DNA of 64,000 bases. It comes from Polytrichum commune (Eukaryota; Streptophyta; Polytrichopsida; Polytrichales; Polytrichaceae). Positions 1 to 14,309 of the stretch are shown in pieces (positions within the stretch are counted from its first letter, which is position 1; every line of letters starts with the position of its first letter). The stretch spans positions 24,490,001 to 24,554,000 of the forward strand of contig OX485804.1 in assembly GCA_950295325.1 (NCBI GenBank). Direction: 5' to 3'. A program made the position numbers and the translations under genes. A model generated the notes under the pieces. That model made no database searches, was not told the DNA's origin, and saw only the letters and a program-made list of their open reading frames with translations.

Positions 1-350
1 CCATTTTGGTCGAGCAAGTCATCGTACCCAATCTACTCTTGTTGGCCTATGCTAAACTTTTGGGAAACAATTTCCTTAGATATTGGAGGAGAAATTGTTG
101 TGGTGCCCATGTACTCTATACTCTATCTTGTCCATACTTTTTGGGTTGTTGAAAAAGCTTAAGTTAGGGTCCTTCAAAAAGAAAGAAAAGGATGTTAATA
201 TTTTAAAATTGTCATGCGATGTGCATTCACCATCCCCTATCCATGTCAGTGTGGGCCTGTGTTTTTTTTAAAGGGGTGATTGTACAAGTGGTCCACACAA
301 ATAACTATGACATTCTTGATGTTTTGCAAACAGTTGTTCCAAAAACGCAA

Positions 351-396
351 CTTTGAAAGGCCAATGACCATGACATCTTTGGTTGGTGTTCAAAGT
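351..396 (+). repeat. Dispersed short repeat, copy 1
   Basis: About 46 bp beginning CTTTGAAAGGCCAATGACC and ending GGTTGGTGTTCAAAGT. It recurs with few changes at 2493-2539, and its first half recurs at 2642-2671, all on the plus strand. The spacing is irregular, so this is not a tandem array. It is probably a fragment of a decayed transposon present in several pieces. Confidence 0.6.
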
Positions 397-2492
397 GATG
401 GTAAAGTTGTTCAAACACATCACGTTTGTCGCTACGAACAATGCTATTATGCTAAGCTATTTAAGAAGGCACTTAAGGGGTAATAGTCAATGTTCCTAAT
501 TATAAGGGCCCACTTGATGGTCAAAGTGAGATTGTCAACATAACACAAAAGTTGTATGAAGCTTAATTAGTGACAACTTGAACTATAAGTTAGGTGTTTT
601 GGAAGAAAATTAAATGGATAGATGGGCACATGTGTTTAAAATAAGGCCCTTTATGTTCCATGCCCAAACTATAGAGAGGCTCCAGGTGTTAGGTTTCCAC
701 TGTTGATATTAATGAGTGTCGTAATTTTAAAATGGGTAATTGTCATATAGGTAAGGAGGTTTTGACTCCCATCATGCTGAAGGGGTAAAACTAGACAAAA
801 TGCGACACCATAGGATGACCTACTTGGGACCTAGGCTGATCAAAAAGTTGGGTAATGTGTTATGATATTCACACCATAAATCCTTCTATATGATGTTTTA
901 AAAATTGAATATAAAAAAAATAAAAATAAATTCGTAGTGATTAGATTAGCTACAAATGCAGGAGGGAGCTTGGTGTGAAATTGCCCCCTATTACGCAAGA
1001 TTGGGCTCCAATGCCCCCAAAGATTAATGGAACGTTGGGGAAGTTGGGTTTCTAGTTTGGCCAAATAGCATTGCGGGCAAGAAATTGGCCAAGGATTTTC
1101 AATTTATGGTGGACAATAATAAGTCTACCAAATAGAGTCCAATGGGCCAAGGTAAAAGAATTTTTGGCTTTTACAAATGGCTAACTTTGAGGAGTTTGGT
1201 TTCAAAATTGGTCCATCTTTTATTGGTTAAAGATGTTTGTTTTCTATTTCGATCCAAGATGATCATTTTGTAAGGTTAAAACCCTTGTTTCTGATTTGAG
1301 TTGACAATGAGCTTTTCTAACTAGTACAAGAGGGGCCAACCTTAAAACCAAGCTCTTCAAGGTTAAGCACATCTGAAGACCAAAAGTTTTCTACCTTGGT
1401 CCCACAAGCCCCTGTTTCAAAACCGGTGTTCAAACGTGTGTGGAGGCCTCTCCTTCATTCAATGACGCACCGTTCGGGTGAGGGGTTGGCCACCCAAGCC
1501 AACATTTCCTAGCATTTATTGGGCACCCCAAAATGACCTCTTGACCACGGGACTAGGGCTTACCCTTGTTAAACATGGCCTCCGATAACTTTTGCATCTC
1601 AAAGAAATGATGCATCTCACACAAGGACTCAAATGGCAATAATCTTCATTCACAATTGGATAGGGCAAATTTCAATCCAATCCAACAACTACAATCGTCC
1701 GGGGAGTTGGAAGTAAAGGGGAGTTGTGAGCAAAGTGACCAGAATCTGTGGTTGTTTGCATTTACATTTCCAACAACCTAGAGAGTGTGTCAAGGACATT
1801 GTAAGGGGCATAGGTGATGCTATTTAAAAGTGAGAATTATACTCTGAATTTTGTAATATCAACTTCCTTAATGTCGTTCCTTCTCTTATATCCTGAAACC
1901 CTAGGAATAAAAGTTCTCGGTTTACATTTCACTCTTTGTTGTCACATTTTCCTCCCATGTATCATGGGTTTGACATTACAATATACCACTAAAGAAATCA
2001 AACTACACTCTCACATGCATCAGGTTGTCATCATTGTAATTCGTAACATTATTGTAATGTTGACTTTGCGTTATTCCATAATGTCACATGCTGTACTAAT
2101 CCTTTATTATCATGCATCCATGTTAGCACTACAAAACTGCTTGATATCATATGCACTTTGGTTACCACGAGCGTGATATTACAGAGTTTAGAGTGTACAA
2201 CGTTTAATTCTCTTTTTTATCACCTAGTATAAAAAAGGTAAAGAAAATCCCTGTCACGTTACAAGTCTACTTGTGGTGGTCCTGGGCTACATGTTTGAGA
2301 ATTTTTTCTTCAAAAATTGGAATGGAAGTTGTTGTTATGATACCACATACCATTATACTCCTTACGCCATCTTTGACAAACATTTCGGGTTGTTCCAAAA
2401 GCACTGGTCTTTAATTGGTCCACACAATTGAAAGGCCAGCGATCATAAAAGCAGTTTTCTTCTTCCAATAAGTTAGTTTCCAAAACCACGCT

Positions 2493-2671
2493 ACATTGAA
2501 AGGCCAACCACCATGACATCTTTGGTTGGTGTTCAAAGTAATCTTGGAAAAGCATTGGCTTTAAGTGGTACACACAACTTTGAAAGGCCCGTGATCACGA
2601 TAGCATTGTTTTCCCCCAAATAGTCACTAAGAAAAAGTAATGTTGAAGCGCCAATGACCATGACATGTTTT
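2493..2671 (+). repeat. Dispersed short repeat, copies 2 and 3
   Basis: Copy 2 (2493-2539) keeps nearly the whole motif seen at 351-396. Copy 3 (2642-2671) keeps only the part around CCAATGACCATGACAT. A related TTTGAAAGGCCCGTGATCACG variant lies between them near 2580. The copies are diverged, which suggests age. Confidence 0.55.
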
Positions 2672-4354
2672 GTTCTAGGCTCCAAAGCAACACTACTAGT
2701 CTATGAGTCCTACGCAAATCGTCCCACATCGATGAATGAACAATGCAAATCTACCATCGTGCTAGATTTTCAAATCTCTAGTTACATAGAACAAGTTTCT
2801 AGTGACATAAGTCAATTGCCAAGGACTCATATGCTTGTAGTGTTATCATGATAACGTTGTTTAAACACACCACATTTGTGGCCAACAATGACCGCTTACT
2901 TTTTTATAGTGGAAGAATCATGAGCACTAAGGAGGATTGCATGGAGAATGCTCCAAAGTGGTCAACTGACCAGAGTGGCCTTGCTTCAGCCTTCAGCTTG
3001 ATGGCCTTGAAGAAATTAAAGTGTGATGTATAGATTTAACCCCACTTTCAAATTACGTGAGATTGCTCAAAATGATTGCAGCTTGTGGATCATAGAGGGA
3101 ACTTGTAGTGCTATAATCATAAAGCACTAAATTGTACACTGTGCTCTATAACTTCACTACAACCATACCAATCCCACTCAACACACGCAAATGGATGCTG
3201 TCAGTGCCATTACTTTAGCTACAAATGTAGTGGACCCACTGTGAAAAATATTGCTGGTGGGAAGAAAAACTTCAATCAAGTTCAGTTAGGTTGGCTTTTG
3301 GCAATGCGGCGGAGTCTAGAATTGTAACTCTAATCGCTGCATCAGGAAGGAAACACAAAAAGGAGAATGTGAGAGTGACCAAAGGCACAGCCAAATATCA
3401 CCTTGACTGACTCGATTGGCAACAATGAGAAACTTTGCCGTGCTGTGTGATAGATGGGTGGTCCCTGCAACCTGTGGTCTTTATTCGCTAGCATTTGGCT
3501 TAAGGTATATGGGTGGTATTCCGATACTTTTTCTTAACGATTGGACACTTGTATTTGATTGGTGTGCGGTTGGTAGGTGAGGATCAAAGAACAAATACCA
3601 AAAAAGACACATGTCTAAAAGAGGTTGGACTACGTCTTCAGGTTTTATTTAATACCAGTCCACACTTAACAATGAACGTAATAAGGTAATAGTGGACCTA
3701 TGTATTCAATTAAGGAATCAACACTCTCTATAATCAGTAACTAAATCAGGCAAGGGTCCCATCTGGATTCTTTAATTTTGCTGATGCTTCATTGTAAATT
3801 TGTTGCAACAGAGTGTTTTTGTGTCTAAATATAACTGGTTGAAGTTGGAGAACATATTAACCAACTGAAGAACACCCACATAACCTTACACACTTACAAT
3901 TAACATCTTTGCAAGAGCATTTATCAATCCAATGCTTTCACTGACTCATTCCCTTGGAGGTACGTCTTGCGACATACCACCAACCTCCTCTTGCTCATCA
4001 GACTCGGCTTCAAGAGCTCGTGAAAATCTGTGGTCATTATTGGCTACACGCCATCGGTAAATCTGGTTATTTGAGCACCGGCCACAGATGTCATGGTCAC
4101 TGGCCTTACAACTTTATCCATCTTTACAACAATTCATCAGCAAAGTCATCAGAATGTCACACCTGTTTGCGTGGCGTGTTTGAATACTTTTCCACAACAA
4201 TTTGAGCACCGACCAGAGACGTCCTCATCGTGGAGCTTTAATCTAGGTAACAACGCCTGTTTGAAGTAGTCTTGCAAACCAAAAAGTTTCTAAAGTTGAG
4301 GTCGTTTTATGTAGGCAGTACCACTAGAGCATATATTACATGACAATGCAAACT

Positions 4355-4372
4355 TGTGTGTGTGTGTGTGTG
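4355..4372. repeat. (TG)n microsatellite
   Basis: Nine TG units in a row. Confidence 0.95.
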
Positions 4373-4806
4373 AAAGGTGATGCAAGGAGCATGACATGTG
4401 TTGTGACGAAAGTCCCCCCTTACATACTTTGCAAATTGCACTTGACACCTAAAACCATTGTGCATCGGTAGAGTACATACTTGGAAACGGGCCTTTAGGT
4501 GAAGAGGCTCTTCTTGCTTCTTTAGAAAGACGACATTGAAAACTATCTATACAGCCAATATGAAATACAAAAATTCTTATCATCTACACAACCATTCACA
4601 TCCAAACTGTAGGAACAATAAAATGATGTGCAGTGTTTCTTGTGTTTCTTGATGGCCGTGACCTTTTAACTTGAACCTCTAAACTTGCACCTGAGCTTTT
4701 CGAGATGAAATGAGGGTTATATTGTTCTAGTAACACTAAAAAGTTCAAGTAGCAGTCTTCAACACAAAATGGGGTTGGGAATTTGCAAGATTAAGGGTTA
4801 ATTCTA

Positions 4807-4834
4807 AGGGGGAGGGGGGAGGGGGGGGGGGGGG
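4807..4834 (+). repeat. G-rich homopurine tract
   Basis: G runs interrupted only by single A bases. The tract could form a quadruplex. It is followed by GGTTCAAACCCC, which resembles a pol III B box, but no A box is visible upstream. Confidence 0.9.
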
Positions 4835-6231
4835 TTCAAACCCCTGCTTTTGGTTTCAACCTTTTATGATTTAAAATGATCCTTTCTTGTATAATACAAC
4901 CAGAGGATCAGCTAGAAGACCTGATCTGCACCTTTCATTATAAACCAAGAATCATGTGCATTTTTAAAATACTCTTAAAAACCTCTATATACAATTTGTT
5001 TCTTTCTCTCTTGTAAAACCAAGAATTACACGTATGATTTCAATGATAAAAATACAAGTGACAATATGTACACATTAAAAATTAAATTAAATATATATTA
5101 ACATAACTATATAATTTACTTTTGACTAACAATCAACCCCTATCATATGTAAAATGCAAAACCCTAGCATTCTTCATACAATTGTTGAAGATTTTTTATT
5201 CTTAGGATACAACTCATTAGCATCTAAGTCTATAATACATGTCATAAAAGCTAATGCAATTAAGTTTTTCAAAATGATCAGTAAGATGGTAAGTCCACTT
5301 GTTGTTGGCCTTTTTTAAATCCACATAAGCCAATCTCTATGTTTGATGGATGTCCATCAAGTCAATTGGACCCCTATACTCCACCTAACAATTACCAAAA
5401 CCTTAATTGAAGTTGCTTTTGTTGGTCTACCACTTTTTTGACAATTCTAGCTTCAGGTGTGTTCTTGTCTTGACTTTCCTTGCTTGCATCTTGTAATTAT
5501 GATACCAATCAACACTCAAAATATCTTGAACAAAAAAAGAGCCGCTTGACCCATTTTATTCCACTTGTTATTAGTCTCTACCAAGCATGCTTTAATGATA
5601 GCCAAAACTTAATTCGGAGACAAGACAAGCATTATGCTCTCTATTCAAAACCAAGAATCAATTGATGGAAGAATTTATCTTTAACCACCTATTGTTGCTT
5701 CCATAATCAAATACACAAAACTACAAATGTCACCTATATAACCTCTTTAGAGATAAGTTTCCATCACTATTTGAGAATGTAATTCTAGGGAGCCTCAAGT
5801 GTTTTCTTTCATATGGACCATCAAGTTTGCATTAGCCTCTATCTCATGGAGGCTACCACACTCTGCCACTCTAGAGAGTTAAGTGGTTTGAAACCATCCT
5901 GATGTACTTTCAATCCCATTAGTCTTTTTGACTTCTTGGACTTTAAAATCGATTTCATTTCATTTCGTTGGGTTTTTGAGAGTTCAAACTTGGGATCTGA
6001 CAATTCTCCATGTAAGATCATGATCCCTTTTGATCCCCTCCTAGCTCCCCACACACCACCAAATAATTTGCCACTAATATTTCTTCAAATATAGCATCTA
6101 GTAACCTTTCATTGAAGACAAAGCCAACATTTAATACCTAGTAGTAACACTTTGATAGAGTTATATAAATTCTATATAAATATCTATTTGTATCTATCTA
6201 TCTATATAGTAATCAATTTTCAATATCCTTA

Positions 6232-6729
6232 GGGTCACTTCACACATAAGCCAAGAGCTGTGACCATGAGATTGTGAGAGCCCAAAAGAAAGTGTCCAAA
6301 GACCATCCCAACATACCTCCAAAATCATATAGTGTGGTCACGGACCCTCAAGTGTAGTGTGAAGTCATATGTGACTGAGCCCTCAATCAAATGCTATTTC
6401 AATGAACTTCTATTCATGCGGGTCCTTGCACATGATAAAATGAAATAAATCAACAGTTGTGAGCATTTAGAGTGCCATGGTCTCCTGGTTTTGTGTTAGG
6501 CCTACCTCTGAGAAGTGGTTTTTGAAAATATTCCAAGTGACCATGAAACATGATCCATTCAATGCCATGTAGGAACCCATGTAGACTTTACATCCATCTT
6601 ACATTCACATACTCCGTTGGTCCCTCAAGCGTAGTGTGAAGCGAACTTGGACCGGCTCCGCCTTGTCCACCAATGAGAGTGCTTGAATGTAATGGTCACG
6701 GGCTCTCAGTCTCGTGTGTGAAGTGGCCC
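6232..6729. mobile_element. Putative MITE with long imperfect terminal inverted repeats
   Basis: The left end starts GGGTCACTTCACACATAAGC and the right end is its imperfect reverse complement, ending GTGTGTGAAGTGGCCC. The inverted similarity runs about 36-39 bp and includes TGACCAT at its inner edge. Two internal direct copies of a TCAAGYGTAGTGTGAAG motif lie at 6346-6363 and 6622-6640. No convincing target-site duplication was found, so the exact ends and superfamily are open. No coding capacity is visible. Confidence 0.55.
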
Positions 6730-7148
6730 TTTGTGTTTGTCAAATGCAAGTTCTTAAAACCAGAATCAAAGTCAAATTGGATCTTCTTAGAAAACTTTGA
6801 TTAAGTGATACTATGCATGTTTTTGTGTATGTATATGTTAATATTATTTTAATGTGTGGTTGAAACTTCAGGAGAGGGACATGGGGTAATTCTCTTGTAG
6901 GCTTATGATCACTTGCAATGAAGGGGAAGTTTTAGAGGGGCTAAAACTTTCACCACCTTAGTCCACCCAACTATGGTGGGGGGTCCTTGGACCTTGTTGT
7001 ATGGGTACCTCAAAGCCCTTTGGGGGAATTCCATGTCCGGTATCCTCAAGGCACTAATGAATAGCTAGGAACTAGTATAGTGTGTCACTATAGTGCCCAC
7101 CCTGAGAGGGGTTAATAATCCTGCACCACTGGTATTATGCCCTGAGGG

Positions 7149-7158
7149 TATAAATACC
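7149..7158 (+). promoter_or_regulatory. TATA-like box in a possible LTR remnant
   Basis: TATAAATACC fits a plant TATA box. A CT-rich stretch that could be a leader follows 50-90 bp downstream. No gene follows, so if this was ever a promoter it was probably that of a retroelement. Low certainty. Confidence 0.25.
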
Positions 7159-7210
7159 AAGGGTGGGTCGAACGGGCATTCCAATCACGCCGATCACATG
7201 GTCAACGTTT

Positions 7211-7248
7211 CTTCTTCTTCTTCTCTCTCTCTCTCTCTCTCTCTCTCT
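7211..7248 (+). repeat. (CTT)n/(CT)n microsatellite
   Basis: CTT units passing into about a dozen CT units. Confidence 0.9.
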
Positions 7249-8058
7249 AGTGCTGCATGTACATGGGATGTTCTGTATATTTGATGAGTATTTTTGAGAT
7301 ATACATAATACTCATCAAATATTTTGTTAATGAAATTTATGTATCCTGTGTTTATGTACTTATTTAATGAGTTTTTAACCTCACCATCAATTTTAATTTT
7401 TTACTTGTTCTTCATATTTTACAAAGTGTAACCTCTCGGCTAGATTCTGGCTAGTTTGTTTGCACCCGATCAATATGTCCACCTTTGAAAGGAGATAGTT
7501 TAAGGGCCCTCTAATTCTTGTAATGCCCGTTTTGGGATTACATAGACTCGCAACAACTCAAAATGAAGCAAAATGTATCATAATTCATGCCGGTGGCAAC
7601 ATCGGGGTCGTCTTTCTTTCTTGGTTTCTTTCTTTCTAAATGGGAGGGTGGCTCATTGGTTGACATAGATGAATGTTCATGCGTAAAGTATCCACTTTGT
7701 ATGCACGATCAAACTACTTTGGATCACTAAAATCAAGATCGCTTTCATAATCAAACATAAAGTATAAATTTGTGATTTCATAGGATGGGTAATTTATAAC
7801 TTGGACCACTAGGAATAAATTCACAAAATTAGGTTAATAAAGCAAGTCCCCATATGATTGAATTTGCTACAAACTTGAGGGGTCCCGGATATGCAACTCC
7901 CATATTATAGACAGGGGTTGCTATGAGGAGGCTATGAGAACGACCTAAAGGCTAGTTGTGTTTGCACATTGTAAAATAGAATTCTAAACAAGAAAGAATT
8001 AAAGCATTGGCCCCGATCTATATCAAATAAAAGAATCGGATTCTAGAGTTGTGTGTGT

Positions 8059-8070
8059 GGGGGGGGGGGG
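8059..8070 (+). repeat. Poly-G run
   Basis: Twelve consecutive G bases following a GT-rich stretch. Confidence 0.9.
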
Positions 8071-11000
8071 CACACTCGCAAAAAGTATAGAAGACATGAG
8101 TTAAAATGAAGGGCCTATTTAATCTCGGGAGGTACATATTATCCATAAAGTCAAAATAACAAAACATCAAGTAATTGCATGATTTGAAGTTATATGTAAT
8201 AATTTTTTATATATAATGCTTTATATTTTATATTTATATATTTAACTTGATGTATTATAGGGTTAATGAATGTCCATGGACACCCCCAGTAGTGTGATCT
8301 TGAAAGTTCTCACTATTATCATACTAGTAGGAGTATTTATCTTTATTGTGTACATCTACAATGGCTATTCATTTTTATTGAAGTGAAGGTAGATGTACAA
8401 AAGGGGACCCTAAGGTTTAGAGGAACACTTGACAATAGATGTGTCCATTTCATCCAATTCACGTTTTCATTCATTGTGATGGTATAATCACACCCCTAAA
8501 CGACTACCATGTATGTTCTTCTTAAGGTTTGCATAAATTAGATTTTTCATTGCTTGCTTTGTTTTGTAGTCTTCTATTGTTTTGTACTTAGAGTCAGATT
8601 TACTTTTCCTAGTGTTTATAAGTAATTCTTTATGCTTGAAAACAAAGGGCCCAAGGATTTGTTAGTAATCAAAGTGTACCAACAAACTAGGTCAAAGTGC
8701 AATTTATAATCCAAGGGTCTCAAGAATTCATAGAATCCCTATGATAAATAGCTCAATATGCCCCCTCTTTCCATCCCAAGAGAGAATAAATTAAAAAAAT
8801 CAATTTAGGGAATGTGAGCCTCATGTGGTAAACATTCTCAACCAAAACACCTATAGTTAAGTAGTATATGGTCCGCCTCGGAGTTAAGAGCAGCAACTGA
8901 AAAACACACGTTATGATGAGATTGGACAATGTGAACTCAAAATATGGACATCATTCCGTACTCAATAGTCAACACAATTAAAGATGGCCTATGTTCGGAT
9001 CCTTTAGAGAGAAAACAATTTATTCACTCTGCAAACACCTTAGAATAGCTCAACATGCATCCCGACTTCGATCTTCAAACTTGAAATGACATGAAGCTCA
9101 ATATGAGTGATTCACATATGCTAACGGGATGAGACGATTCCTGATCTTATCCAACCTCCACTATTCTTATACAGATTGGGAAGTGCCCTCAACTAAGGTA
9201 GAAATACCATAACCCGTTAACCACCCTCTAGCTGTGCACTAGACCGCCGTCATAATGGTGAAGTGCCATTTCCAAAACCGGTCATGGTTCGGCGGCAACT
9301 TCAATGCGTGTACACTTAGTGTAGCCAATGGGAGTCAAGTGTTAATGTACTCATGAGGTAACCGATTTAGGCGATGTTCTGTATGGAAATGTGGATTACC
9401 GTGTTCGGTGTAGGGAGAATCTACTGAACGAGTAGGGGTTTGGACAACTTTCCACTTTGAAAAATTGTAGCATTTTTTGTATAGGGCGGAAAAATATGAA
9501 ACAACTTGCATTCTTCATGAATCCTTCTCATCTATCTTGGAAAATTATCTCATGATTGTCAGACTGGATCTTCAATGCAAATCACCTTATTTTTATGGGT
9601 TATGGTATTTCTACCTTATAGGGCCACGGACATTACGTTACATGTGTCTGCCAGTACTCTTCTGCTGGGACAACGCTTGTGCCTCTTCAGCTCATCACTA
9701 TAGAACCCCTCATGGCTCCCTCACTCCTCCTTCAGAGAGCACCTTGGAGCCTGCCTTGGCTGCTGATCCTGAGCTTGCCTGCTCGCTGCACCATTCTAGC
9801 TTTTAGGCTTAGCTTCTGTCATGCATGTTGATTTGAGGCCTTGCGTCACTCTTCTCACTTGGGCAGGAGAGAATATTTCGAGGCCTTGTGTCTGTCTGTT
9901 TCCTTTTCTGCATCATCAGAGATGAACATCATGTGTGGGGCGTTAGAATGTAGAGACTTTTAGACAAACTTCTTGTAACTTTTTGTTTCAAGGCTCTGGA
10001 CGTGGGAGTGTGTGTGTCCATGTTGATTTAGATTGCATTGAAAATTTCCCCAGTGGCTTTAGTGAGGCTTCATTCTTATCTCCACACTCGATTTTAGTTA
10101 TCAATTCTATCAATTGTAGAAGAGATGTATATATATTGATTATAAGAGTTGTATTTTAATCTAACCGCAGTGTTGATCAAGAGTTGGTTGTTTTGGATAT
10201 TGTAAAGACTTTGTTCTCGCTGAGTTTTCCAATTGCAAAGTTGGACTCGGTGTGGTGGTTTGAACGAAGAACAACTTCTATTTGTTCATTAAGGGCCAAA
10301 CTCATTTTAGCACCTTGTTGCATGCCAAGATGAGTTTGACTATCAAATGAACCGATATATAAAATGTTCATTGTTCAAACCTCCACACCAAGTCCAAGCT
10401 TGCAATCGAGATTTCAATGAGCACGGAGCTTTTCAAGTATGCAAAACATCCAACACCCGACCAAAAGTCCAGTTGGATCAAAAAACGACTCTATGAATAG
10501 CGTCATATTGCTTTCTAAGGTACTATCTAGAAATGTTGTCCACCTGATTCTGCTTCAGTCAGTATTTCACTGAAGCTTTTGTGCAGATCCTTTTGTAAAC
10601 AGAATGTGAGATACACACAAGTCCCTTCCCTTGCTTAGGATCAGTGGTTCATATCCAAGTGACAATAGCATTGAAGATAACATTCTCTCCTTAAATCGCT
10701 TGTGTAGTAATCAGTCTCTGGTCTAAACAAATCCTTGTCTTGGTAATTGCTCATGGAGGACTTTTCGTTAGTCCCCATTCAACATGCAAAGACGTCTATT
10801 GAGTGCCGAAAATGATTATTTGTCAGTGCAAGAGAGCAAGGCACGATTGTAGGGTGCAGCTATCTCTGAATGGGGTGTGGAAATCGGGGAGGCTACTCTT
10901 GCAAATAGTAATCATTCCCTGATCATTCAATCACCTGTTCTCTTAATAGGTTTCAGTTTTTTTCTACTTTTGTAGCCACGATAAATTGCCACTTATACAT

Positions 11001-11816
11001 ATAATGTTATGGCCTGCATATTCTAGTTATACAATCTTCTAGTGCTATGAGTCTTAGTGCCAATTTCGTCACAGCAAATTAAGTCCCTGGCTTTCTTAGC
11101 CTCTGGGTTCAATATTCGGTGACTGACGGCATGCCCTCCTGTTTTTCTATATTCAACTGAGTCCTGAAATATATAGTTTCCACCCAGTTGTGATAAGTGA
11201 CGTTGGTACAATCTGAAAGTTGTGAGACTTACTAAGGTTGTGATGTTTCATATCCCAAATTATGGAAAGAATGTCAACTTCAACATGACCTTGACCGGGA
11301 ATACTAAAGGTATGTCTTCTTTCCTTTCTTTGTGGGACTGATCAACTGACTGCTGCTTATTGGGTTGACACTTGCAAGCAATTTTCTTTAAAGGTGAATA
11401 TTCAGCGATTTCTCAAGTTCCATCTTGAATGACTTCTTGCCTTGGCGATTGCTGATTGAGACTTTGGTACTCACTCGATTATTCAATGACGATATTTGAT
11501 TGGAAAACTGGTGAGTTGTTGTTGATGCAGGAGATTCACCAATTTGGCATGGCTGTGGAATAGCTGCTTGCCCACAATCTGGTGTTAGAGTCATGGAGCA
11601 AAACGTATCACGATTCAACAAGGCACAGGTGAGGTATGGAGCCACGGCCGTTGAGGCCCTTTAACTCCCACCCAACTCCAAGATAATGTAATTGTTGGAG
11701 CCCATTATCGCTTGCACCTCTTCAATGACATTTAAGAGGTCATGTGTTCTACATACTTACACCTAATATAGGTCCACCTTTGCTTTTGGCTTAGAATTCA
11801 AGACACCCATATCCAT

Positions 11817-11849
11817 GCGGGGGGTGTGGGGGAGGGGGGGGGGGGGGGT
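11817..11849 (+). repeat. G-rich homopurine-like tract
   Basis: G runs broken by a single GT and a single A. Like the tracts near 4.8, 8.1 and 21.6 kb, it could form a quadruplex and is likely to vary in length. Confidence 0.9.
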
Positions 11850-14309
11850 AATTGCATATGAGCGTACCTCTCAGTCATCCAACATAAAAAACCTTAAATA
11901 CAGTGTAATCCAAAGGTTACCACTTTTATTTGATTCAACATCAAAATTAGCTTCAAAGACCTAGAATTAATCTAGCCCATGTCATTTGAGATGAATTGAC
12001 AACAAACTTATACAGGTCAAGTTTTGATGTTGGATGGATGAGAGATACTCTTGTATGCGAAAATTCCCTGTCTCCTTAGAAGAGTATTAGGGGTTTCCTA
12101 GTGAAAACATGTTTCCTATATACTACTGAGAACTCAGTTTTTCTGAGCCTTGCCAAGTTCTAGTATTACGAGAAATGAGGTCTCGTATCACAGCCGGCAA
12201 CGCCTTTAGTATGTCGGACACCAACTGAGATTTGGAAAGCCTCTCCAACAACTCTTGATAACTTTGTCACCCAATGCTTTGGGCTTCATCACCTGAACAC
12301 TAACTAGATGCTTATTGGGACAGCTGAAGCTCTGAAAATTCAATGCATTTTTAGGCCCCAAGTTCACAGATGTCTTTCAGTATTTCTAGAAGTTGATATT
12401 AGACTACCGAGATTAAAATTTGTGAGATGATTTCAAAAATAGGATTGCACTTACTGTTGCACACCAAGAAGGATATCCGACTTGGATGAAACGGTTGTTA
12501 TTATTAGTTTGGCAGCATGAGATGGGTTTGCAAGTGGATATGTATAAGATGAACACATCTTTCAACAATTGCAAGGTCCAGGTGAAAATCTGGCTGTGGA
12601 GGTCCTTCAGATAACCGTCATTGTCTTTTCATTGAAGTCAAGCAAAACAATTGACCTCAGTAGCCTTTAATCATCCAACCGTTTCACAAATCATATTTTG
12701 AAGTTCAGTGAGAGATGCATTCACATATAACGAACATCTTTATCGAGCACACTAATATTACTTTGTTGTTCTAGTTTACTATGGACTTGTAATAGTTGTG
12801 GGTTGCATATCTTTGTGGAGTACATCTAGAATAATTTGTTGCCACATGATGGTGTGCGACATCAGTAGATGGACATATGAGCACATGGCTTGGCATGATT
12901 CATATTTTAACAGAAAGCTAGCAATGACATGTGGCAAGGTGTTAAGATTGGGAAATGACTCCACTTAACTATAGTAGAGACGCCTATTTCCAATGAAGAC
13001 CCCATCGGCAATTTATAGGGTACCGGAATTTCGATCATGCTGAGATTAAATTTCGATCATGATAGAATTAAATTTCAATCATGTTGGAACTAATAATGCC
13101 ATGACACATGTCCTGGTTTTGAGTATTAAAGTGAGGAGAAATGAGCGGTTAAAATGAGCAGTTATGACAGACTCTAGACATTGCTAATATGTTCAAGCCA
13201 ACTTTTGGCTTAAAAAAATCATAATAATTTCAATTCAAGGAATGAAATTATCAAAAAAATTGCAGACCTCCTAATTTCTATCTTCCTACACAAGAAAAAT
13301 TTGCACTACCTTGTACTTCTTCGAATCTGACACCAAATCTCTTGAGTGATATGCTATGGGCGCCTCTACTCTAAGTCTCTAAACTTACAAGCAAGACTTC
13401 TTTCAGTAATTGACTTCACAATTGACTCACCCATTTTCATTTTAATACCAACAGAACCTTATTTCCATATTGGAAGGATGGTCCAAGAGGTCAATTGGTT
13501 GTCGATGCTAAACCAAAGCTCCAAAAAAACCGCATTTTATACGAATTCAAACTCGTTGGCAATATTATTGCACAAAATTTCCATCCAAAACCAAGTCCTA
13601 AAAATCCAGATGACCTCATCAAGAAACAAAAATGCAGATTCCAACTAAACCCTAAATTCAAAAGCTAGATAAGCAACCACAAGAAGAACCACCTACGAGG
13701 TCTACCCTCGCTCTATTTGCCAGCTCCACAATGAGAAACCCTTAGGGTTTGCAAAGGATGGTCTTTTCCCCTCTCGTTCTAAACCTAAATTCTAGGGATG
13801 AATGTGGTTCACATATATTGGATGAAATATTCATTTGGACCTCTTGTAGATTACCCACTTCAATATAATGGAATATAGACCTAAAGGTAGAAATACAACT
13901 AGGATTTAATGCGTAATACACCTAGTATATTTACAAGCTACAATAAAGAATATATGTACCTTAATATCATTTTATATGTTTTTTGGGTGAAACTAGTTTG
14001 GAGTGCTCTACCCAAAGTGTTTTTGTTGATGAAGTTGGTGTTGAGTGCTCTACCATATGTGCTTATGTCCACACATAATAGATTTGGGATATTAGAACAT
14101 ATAATATATTTGAGATTGTTCTCAATATAGTTTCGGAACACAGAATGTTGTTTGATCCATATATTAATTTGAGACTAGAGAAAGTCTCAATTTAACGAAT
14201 ATAGTGTTTTATGTATATTTTGTAATCCCTAGGCACATTTAATACCCATTTTGTGCACCCACATGATTCTATATGAGCCACATTGAGTGCACCTATGAGG
14301 TGTTGGTGA

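Larger units (their letters stand above)
1..6231. other. Gene-poor interval, old repeats only
   Basis: I see no coding region with a recognisable domain or consistent exon structure here. Open frames are short and scattered over all frames. The interval holds a repeated motif (351-396, 2493-2539 and 2642-2671), a TG run at 4355-4372, a G-rich tract at 4807-4834 and AT-rich filler. It is probably decayed transposon sequence, but no family could be assigned. Confidence 0.6.
6730..13900. other. Gene-poor interval, possible LTR remnant and simple repeats
   Basis: No gene recognised. A TATAAATACC box at 7149-7158, a CT-rich tract at 7211-7248 and a 13-bp-stem hairpin (ATTTGATGAGTAT / ATACTCATCAAAT, about 7278-7321) lie close together and may be a worn LTR promoter region. 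G runs occur at 8059-8070 and 11817-11849. The remainder is AT-rich sequence without a supported feature. Confidence 0.5.

Noticed and set aside
1814-2176. Plus-strand open frame of 120 codons with hydrophobic stretches
   Set aside because: Hydrophobicity follows from AT-rich composition; no family signature.
4824-4846. GGTTCAAACCCC after a G run, resembling a pol III B box
   Set aside because: No A box or tRNA-like fold upstream; the G-rich run makes a chance match likely.
9477-9806. Plus-strand open frame of 109 codons
   Set aside because: No recognisable motif, no splice context and no neighbouring exons; consistent with chance.
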